64,000 bases of DNA from Apium graveolens (Eukaryota; Streptophyta; Magnoliopsida; Apiales; Apiaceae): assembly GCF_009905375.1 (NCBI RefSeq), contig NC_133653.1:58664673-58728672 (forward strand), in the 5' to 3' direction. The notes under the pieces were generated by a model. It had not been told where the DNA came from and searched no databases. It saw only the letters and a list, made by a program, of their open reading frames with translations. The position numbers were made by a program, and so were the translations under genes. This document shows positions 58,655 through 64,000 of the stretch, in pieces (position 1 is the first letter of the stretch; the number at the start of each line of letters is the position of its first letter).

Positions 58655-61600
58655 CTAGTTTCTTGAAGGTCTGGATCTTCTTCCAAGCTTTCTGTTATTT
58701 TCTTCAATTTGATTCTGGAGCTGCCTGTGGAATTCTAGTTCATCAGATTCTGAGAGATCTAGCATTTCTTGCATCTCCAAGAGAGTCTCATTGTTAGAGA
58801 TACTCAATTGGTCTTCTAGTCTGAAGAATCTTCTCACACCCTTGTCATCCATGAATTCCATCAGCCAGTAGGGCCTTAGATGCACTCTTCTCCCTGTGTA
58901 TGGGATGATTAGAGTCTTTGGGAGTGCATCTTTAGCTCTAACACTCCTCAGCTCTTCAATCTTCTTCAATACTAGTCTTCTTGCGGTTACATTGAACCCA
59001 AAGTTTTCTTGAAGGATGAATAGACTTTGATCAACACAGCTTGGCTTTCTTGAAGTATCCTATGAAGAGGCCACTGAATCTTCCTTGCTCCTTTGTACTT
59101 GAACACCAACCTTTCAGGTAGGTTTCTGTATGCATCAATTGCCCTTACTTCATCCAGTTCATCCAGATAAAGGTTTAGATCTGAGAATTCTTTGATGTCA
59201 CACAAGTACAAGTAGTCTCCCCTGTTGACCTTGGGTTGAGCTTTAGCTACTATCTTGGATTTGAGAGGTGATAGCTTCACTTTCTTGACTGCCCTTGATT
59301 TTGTCCTTTTTGGCTTGGTAAGGATTGGAAAGTTGAAGTCAGGAATTGGTAATTTATCCCACTCTATTGTCTCATCCTTTGGCACAATAGGCTCTCCATG
59401 TATATTCTTGAAGGGGTCCACCACCCTTATGTCTTCAAATACCACAGAGGGCTTTGATGCTTGAGTTTTAGCTTGAGTGGATTCCTTAGGAAATTGATCT
59501 TCCAATTTCTTGTCAACAACATCCAGTTTCCTTTTTGTTCTTCTAGCCAGTTCTTTCTTTCTTTGGGATTTTTTCTGTTCTTCAATCTTCTTCTTTGATT
59601 CAGTAGCTTCAGATGGTTGAGAGGGAATTTGTTGAGAAGAGTTTACAGCCTGTAGATTGGCCAAGGATAGCAATCTGTTCTTTCTTTTGTTTAGACTTCT
59701 TGGCATCTAGAGCAACTTGCCTCTTTTCCTTGCTTTAATCTGGATTTTTCTTCTTTCTTTGCTTGAGCAAACTGTGGATGTCCAGCTACCACACAAATTT
59801 CCTTTCCATTTCTGAATATCTTAGCAATTCTCCTTTTTGAGGCTGAATCAGCTGGATCTTTATAGAAGACAATGGATCTTGATAGAAGCTTCTTTTCATC
59901 AGGCTTGGGTGTCTCATACACAGTGTCCAAGGGATTCTTCAAAGATGACTTTGGATAATTTGCCCTTGGTTTGAGAATTATTTCAGCCTTTTGTGATTTG
60001 ATGCAGGAAGATTGTCCTTTCTCCAGATAGTTCATGCTCATCTCATTCACACTGATTGGCTTGACATGAGAGTGATGGATGGCTGACTTAACTAGGCTCC
60101 TTGACTAGTTCAAACTTTTTCTAATTTCCTCATCAATCTTTTCCCAGTTGATTAAACTCAACTTTCCTTTTTTAGCAACTTTCAAATTTGCTGCTACAGC
60201 TTCAATTAGATCTATACCATCTGCAACTGGTGGCTTGGAGATAGTAATTGAAGGTACAATTACTTTGCTGATTTGTACTTAAAGTTTCTCCCCCTCTGTT
60301 GGTCCTTTCTCCCCCTTACTTGATTCTCTCTCCCCCTTTTTATTATCATCAAGTTGAGGAGTTAGGCCTTATGCTTTAGCCAGTTGCATGAGAAGATTTG
60401 TCTGAGTCTGTTGATTTTGAAGAAGAATAGCCACTGAATCTTTAATAACTTGAACTCTGTTTTCCAGCTTGGCTAGCTTCTTTTCAGAGTCTGATTCTCT
60501 CCTCAATCTTAGTAGTAGATCTTGCATGGTACCATATGGCATTACTGAATCCAGCTTCTCAGAGTTATAGGTCTTCAAGTCAGCTATATCTCTTTTCAAT
60601 TCATCCACACTAAGATTCTGTCTTAAGTGCTGGATCTTCATTAGATGTAGAGAGTCTAGGTGAGCTTGAAGAACAGCCTTGGTACCTAGCATCTGAAGTT
60701 TCCTGAAGGGCCTGTTGAATAGCTATTACTTGTTTGACCAAAGACACCTCAAATTGTCCTGGTATAGATTCCTTTGCCCATGCCCATTCAGGTAAACTTA
60801 AAGCAGAACTTGGGCCTTCAGCTCCCCCTAAGTTCATGCTTCCATCCAAAGAACCAGAGTCATCATCATTAGAATTTACTCCAAATTCTTCAGATGGCTC
60901 TCCAGCTTGAGAAGGCATCCTGTTAACACCAGCTTTATCTCTTTGAAGAGATTCTGTGGTGTGCACTAAATTCAAAGTCTGCTCTGCCTCCACATTGCCC
61001 TGAGCAGCCAACAATTGATAGGCTGACACAGGATGAGTAAAAGTGTCAGCATCCAAGGAAATGTTATCAATTTCAGCTTTGTAATGTTGCTGAAATTGTC
61101 TTTCCTTTTCAGCATCATCCACAATCATTGACTCACTAGCAATGGCTGGATTCCATCCTTATTTCTCCTGTACCTGCCTTTCTCTCATAGTCTCTCTTTT
61201 GTTGCATCAGGGTCTCACCCTGGCTCCCCACCCTCATACCCTGACCTTCATCTACTAAGGTGGGACTCCTCTAACTCACTTTTGCCAATCCTGAAGAAAT
61301 GGATTGCTGAGATTCACTCTTTTCCTCTCCTTTTTCCTGGGAGCAACCCAGCCTCTCACTCAATGCACTCTCCTCTCTCAGTCCTAAGAGTGATTGTATT
61401 ACCACTAAATCTTCTGCACTTGAAATTATTGAAGTTTGAAGTTGTGCAGAGACACTCGACGGATAAGTGATATCCGTCGGGTGAGTGGTAAAGCTATCCG
61501 ACTGGATAACTGTTGTTAAGCTTATCCGTCGGGATACAATCACTACTCGACGGATGAGCAATATCCATCGAGAGAGTAGAAATGAATGAGGTGGGAAGAG

Positions 61601-63225
61601 AAACTATTGTTGACTCTGTGTTGATTGAAGTTATTTGAGGCACAGATGTCACAATAGTATCTGAAAGAATTGGCAAGTGAGCCAACAAATCATCTAAAAG
61701 ATGATGCTCACTTGCACTAGATTTTGGCTTCCCCAACAGAGTTAAAGAAGGGGAATCAGGAATTGAAGTGTTTATCATATCCACTTCCAGTGAGTTAGTT
61801 GGTGAGTATGGTGTTTCAGTGGCTTCTATTATAAGAGATTTTGGCTGTGACTCCACATTTATTGGAGCCACATCAATCTGAATTTGAGAAGGTGCAGGGA
61901 CTGTGTCTTTAGCACCAGTTTGCACTGTGTGTGTGCCCTGTGCATCCCCAGTTGTTTTGGATTTCTTCTTTCTAGTGTAAGTTTGGGGTGAGCTTGTATC
62001 CCTAACCCTTTTGGCCTGTGCTCTTGGATGAGAGCTTTGTTCAATAGCCACATCCTTTTGGGAGGATGCAGCTAGAAGTGAGCTTTTGTCCCTTTTAAGC
62101 ACTACAGTTTGTTGGGAAACTGCAGTGTGACTAGGCTGGGATTCACTCAACTCTCCAACCTTATCCTTGGGGTTTCTTTGATATTCACCCCTTCCCTCAC
62201 CTATCTGACCCTCCTTCACACTCCCCTCTTTGGCTTTGGTAGATTTTTCAACTGGTACCTTTTGAGATATACCAGAGGGGGTTTTCTTTGATTTGGATTT
62301 GGAAATTACAGTTGTTTTGGCAGCTTTGGTAGGCAACTGTTTGGTCATTGTCACAGTTGCCATAGCTATGCCTGAACTCAAAGAAAAAGAGGAGATTGGA
62401 ATAGTTGAGGGTATGGATGAACTTACCTCACTTACCTGAGGTGTCTGCATTACAGGAAAGTAGAACATTGGCACATCCCTATGGTGGTTGGCTCTTTTCA
62501 AATCTGCAATGATTCTTCTCTCTTGAACCCAACAAGCTAATTTGTTGTTTGGGTTCTCAAGTAGCAATCTCTTGACAAAGATGGTTAGCCAATAGCATGA
62601 AAAAATCTAGCATAATATACATTCTTTCCCCTTTTGGCTAACTCACCTAGTTTAAAACCTAACTCATACAAGACAAGGTCACTGAAATTGTAAAATTTAT
62701 CTGTAACTAGCATGTATAGCATGTTAAGCATGAAAATGTTCACAAAATCAAAATTACTGACTTTTCAAGAGAAAACTTAGTCACAACATCACACATGAAA
62801 CTCCATTCCTTCCTAAGACATAATCTTCTAATTTCACTTAGCTTATTAGTAGGAAGTGCATAATGCATGTAATTAAGCATATTGATAATATCAGTGTCAG
62901 TGTGTGGTGAAGTTACATTATCATCAGGAATTTTGAAACATGCTTTTATCACATCACTATTGATACAGAACTCATTACCTTTGATAGTTAGAGTGATGGT
63001 TTTGTCAGTAGAGTTGTAGTTTGCAGTGGTCCACATCATTTCAACAACTTCACAGTAAACTGTGGGTGATTCAAGCATGGCATAACTTAACTTGCAGTTC
63101 TTCAAGAAGTCCATCATCTTGTGATAGTCTTCTGATTGCTGAATACCCTTATTGACCAAAGCAGTGAAGTTGTTCTTCTCATAAATGAACCCAGTCTGAG
63201 ACATGATCTTTACTACAGGTGCCAT
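58655..63225 (-). pseudogene. Sirevirus ORF3 of copy 4, about 1520 codons, full-length but frameshifted
   Basis: From ATG 63223-63225 (MAPVVKIMSQTGFIYEKNNF) to TAG 58655-58657 on the minus strand, 4571 bp, the most complete example of this ORF here. The N-terminal domain is open to about 62740. 62567-61494 is a 357-codon open stretch covering NHHRDVPMFYFPVMQTPQVS through the repeat-bearing LSMDIAHPSSSDCIPTDK. The coiled coil lies at about 60690-60370 and the C-terminal domain at 59250-58740. Breaks occur near 62740, 62568, 61490, 61270, 61130, 60660, 60365, 60110, 59700 and 58985, mostly single-base indels. No secretion or membrane signals are visible. Confidence 0.82.
61453..61575. repeat. 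CGACGGAT cluster in ORF3 of copy 4
   Basis: Exact copies in both orientations at the same place in ORF3 as in copies 2 and 3 and the tandem unit. Confidence 0.85.
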
Positions 63226-63745
63226 TGTTAGAGAATGAAAGTTTGAAGAGAAAGAGGATATTTGCTTGAGAGAGAATAAAATAAAAGCAGTTGAATTTGA
63301 GAATGATAAAAGAAAATAATTAGAATGAAATAAGCTTTTATACTCCCTCAAAAACAACGGATGAAAATAATAAAGAAAAATAAATTATCCAATAGAAATT
63401 GCCTAAATTAGCCGTTTAAAAATAAACTGTAAAAATTCCACCCATTATCCGTCGTGTAATGCTTACAAACTGTAAGTATACTCGATGGATAATGTTCAGG
63501 GAATTAACGGTTAAGATTTAGACACTTTGACGGATCAGGATAAACTGTTATCCGTCGAGTTTTAAAAGATTCCAGAAAAGTAATTGATTTTTATTTGCAC
63601 ATTGTATATCGGCGGATGACTTAACTTGATAGATAATGGTCATCCGTCGAGATGCAAATTTTGACTTAGCCAAAATTTCATCCATGACTAAAAAATCAGT
63701 TAAATTTCTGGCTACTTTTCAACTTGCAAAATAACTCAGATAGAT
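63226..63745 (-). promoter_or_regulatory. pol-ORF3 spacer of copy 4
   Basis: Minus strand: motif cluster 63649-63447 (exact and decayed copies in both orientations), TATAAAA at 63342-63336, CT-rich leader, ATG at 63225. Same order and spacing as in copy 3. Confidence 0.5.
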
Positions 63746-64000
63746 TCAAGAGTAATTAAGCATACCTAACTCACTTACCAACCTAGAAAAGGTGGATTCA
63801 TCCAGTGGCTTGGTAAATATATCTGCAAGTTGCTTCTCACTTGGAACAAAATGTAACTCTACAGTACCATTCATTACATGTTCCCTTATGAAATGGTACT
63901 TGATGTCTATGTGCTTTGTTCTTGAATGTTGCACTGGATTTTCAGTGATGGCAATTGCACTTGTGTTATCACAGAAAATAAGAATCCTCTCAACTTGCAA
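63746..64000 (-). pseudogene. Sirevirus pol of copy 4, RNase H end
   Basis: The last 84 codons of pol ([20 protein letters not shown] to LGMLNYS), open to the window edge. Whether the rest is intact cannot be seen, so it is listed with its decayed element. Confidence 0.85.

Larger units (their letters stand above)
57445..64000 (-). mobile_element. Sirevirus copy 4, minus strand, partial
   Basis: On the plus strand: 3' LTR 57445-58467, PPT, ORF3 58655-63225, spacer 63226-63745, pol end 63746-64000. It continues beyond the window. It is inserted in ORF3 of copy 2. A 5-bp duplication of 57440-57444 (ACACT) would be expected after its 5' LTR. Confidence 0.92.

Overview
This 64 kb window is plant nuclear DNA made entirely of nested LTR retrotransposons; I see no host gene, tRNA gene, rRNA or CRISPR array. 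The evidence is tRNA-iMet-type and 'TGGCGCC'-type primer binding sites, polypurine tracts, long TG...CA LTRs, chromodomain-type Ty3/gypsy pol, Athila-type gag-pol, and copia pol followed by a third ORF (Sirevirus organisation). The host is a flowering plant, probably an asterid eudicot. Apiaceae is only an impression from the protein style of the copia elements.

Layout. (1) 1-3697 and 32606-36621 are the two halves of one minus-strand Ty3/gypsy element of Tekay/Del type: 3' LTR 1-819 (cut by the window), pol 859-3697, gag start 32606-33109, PBS, 5' LTR 33304-36621. (2) Between the halves lies Sirevirus-like DNA on the plus strand, 3698-32605. It is a truncated tandem: ORF3 tail, LTR 5799-6552, gag-pol-ORF3, LTR 27678-28713, gag, partial pol. 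(3) Its first gag is split by a minus-strand Athila-like element, 6995-17490. (4) 36622-41634 plus 54339-57444 is an older plus-strand Sirevirus copy (copy 2). It is the base layer that received the Tekay element in gag, copy 3 in RNase H and copy 4 in ORF3. (5) Copy 3, 41635-54338, is a structurally complete Sirevirus with 1027-bp LTRs and a 5-bp target duplication, AATGG. (6) Copy 4, 57445-64000, is a minus-strand Sirevirus running off the window.

All coding regions carry lesions (stops, frameshifts, deletions), so no copy looks autonomous. Copy 3 is closest to intact; its LTRs differ at about 29 sites of about 1027 by hand count.

The most interesting signal is a DNA motif, CGACGGAT (ATCCGTCG on the other strand), repeated about 28 times exactly in copy 3. 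It occurs in six clusters: both LTRs upstream of the TATA box, the gag tail, the integrase-RT linker of pol, the pol-ORF3 spacer and the middle of ORF3. It is read in different codon phases and both orientations, which points to a DNA- or RNA-level role. The pol-ORF3 spacer also holds a TATAAAA box 109-111 nt before the ORF3 ATG in all four copies that can be checked, suggesting an internal promoter built like the LTR promoter. The Athila element, from another superfamily, shows the same plan: its own palindrome (CGCTCAGC/GCTGAGCG) lies upstream of a TATA box both in its LTR and before its ORF3. The gag-pol junction of the Sireviruses is also unusual: stops in both frames are followed by an invariant splice-acceptor-like sequence.
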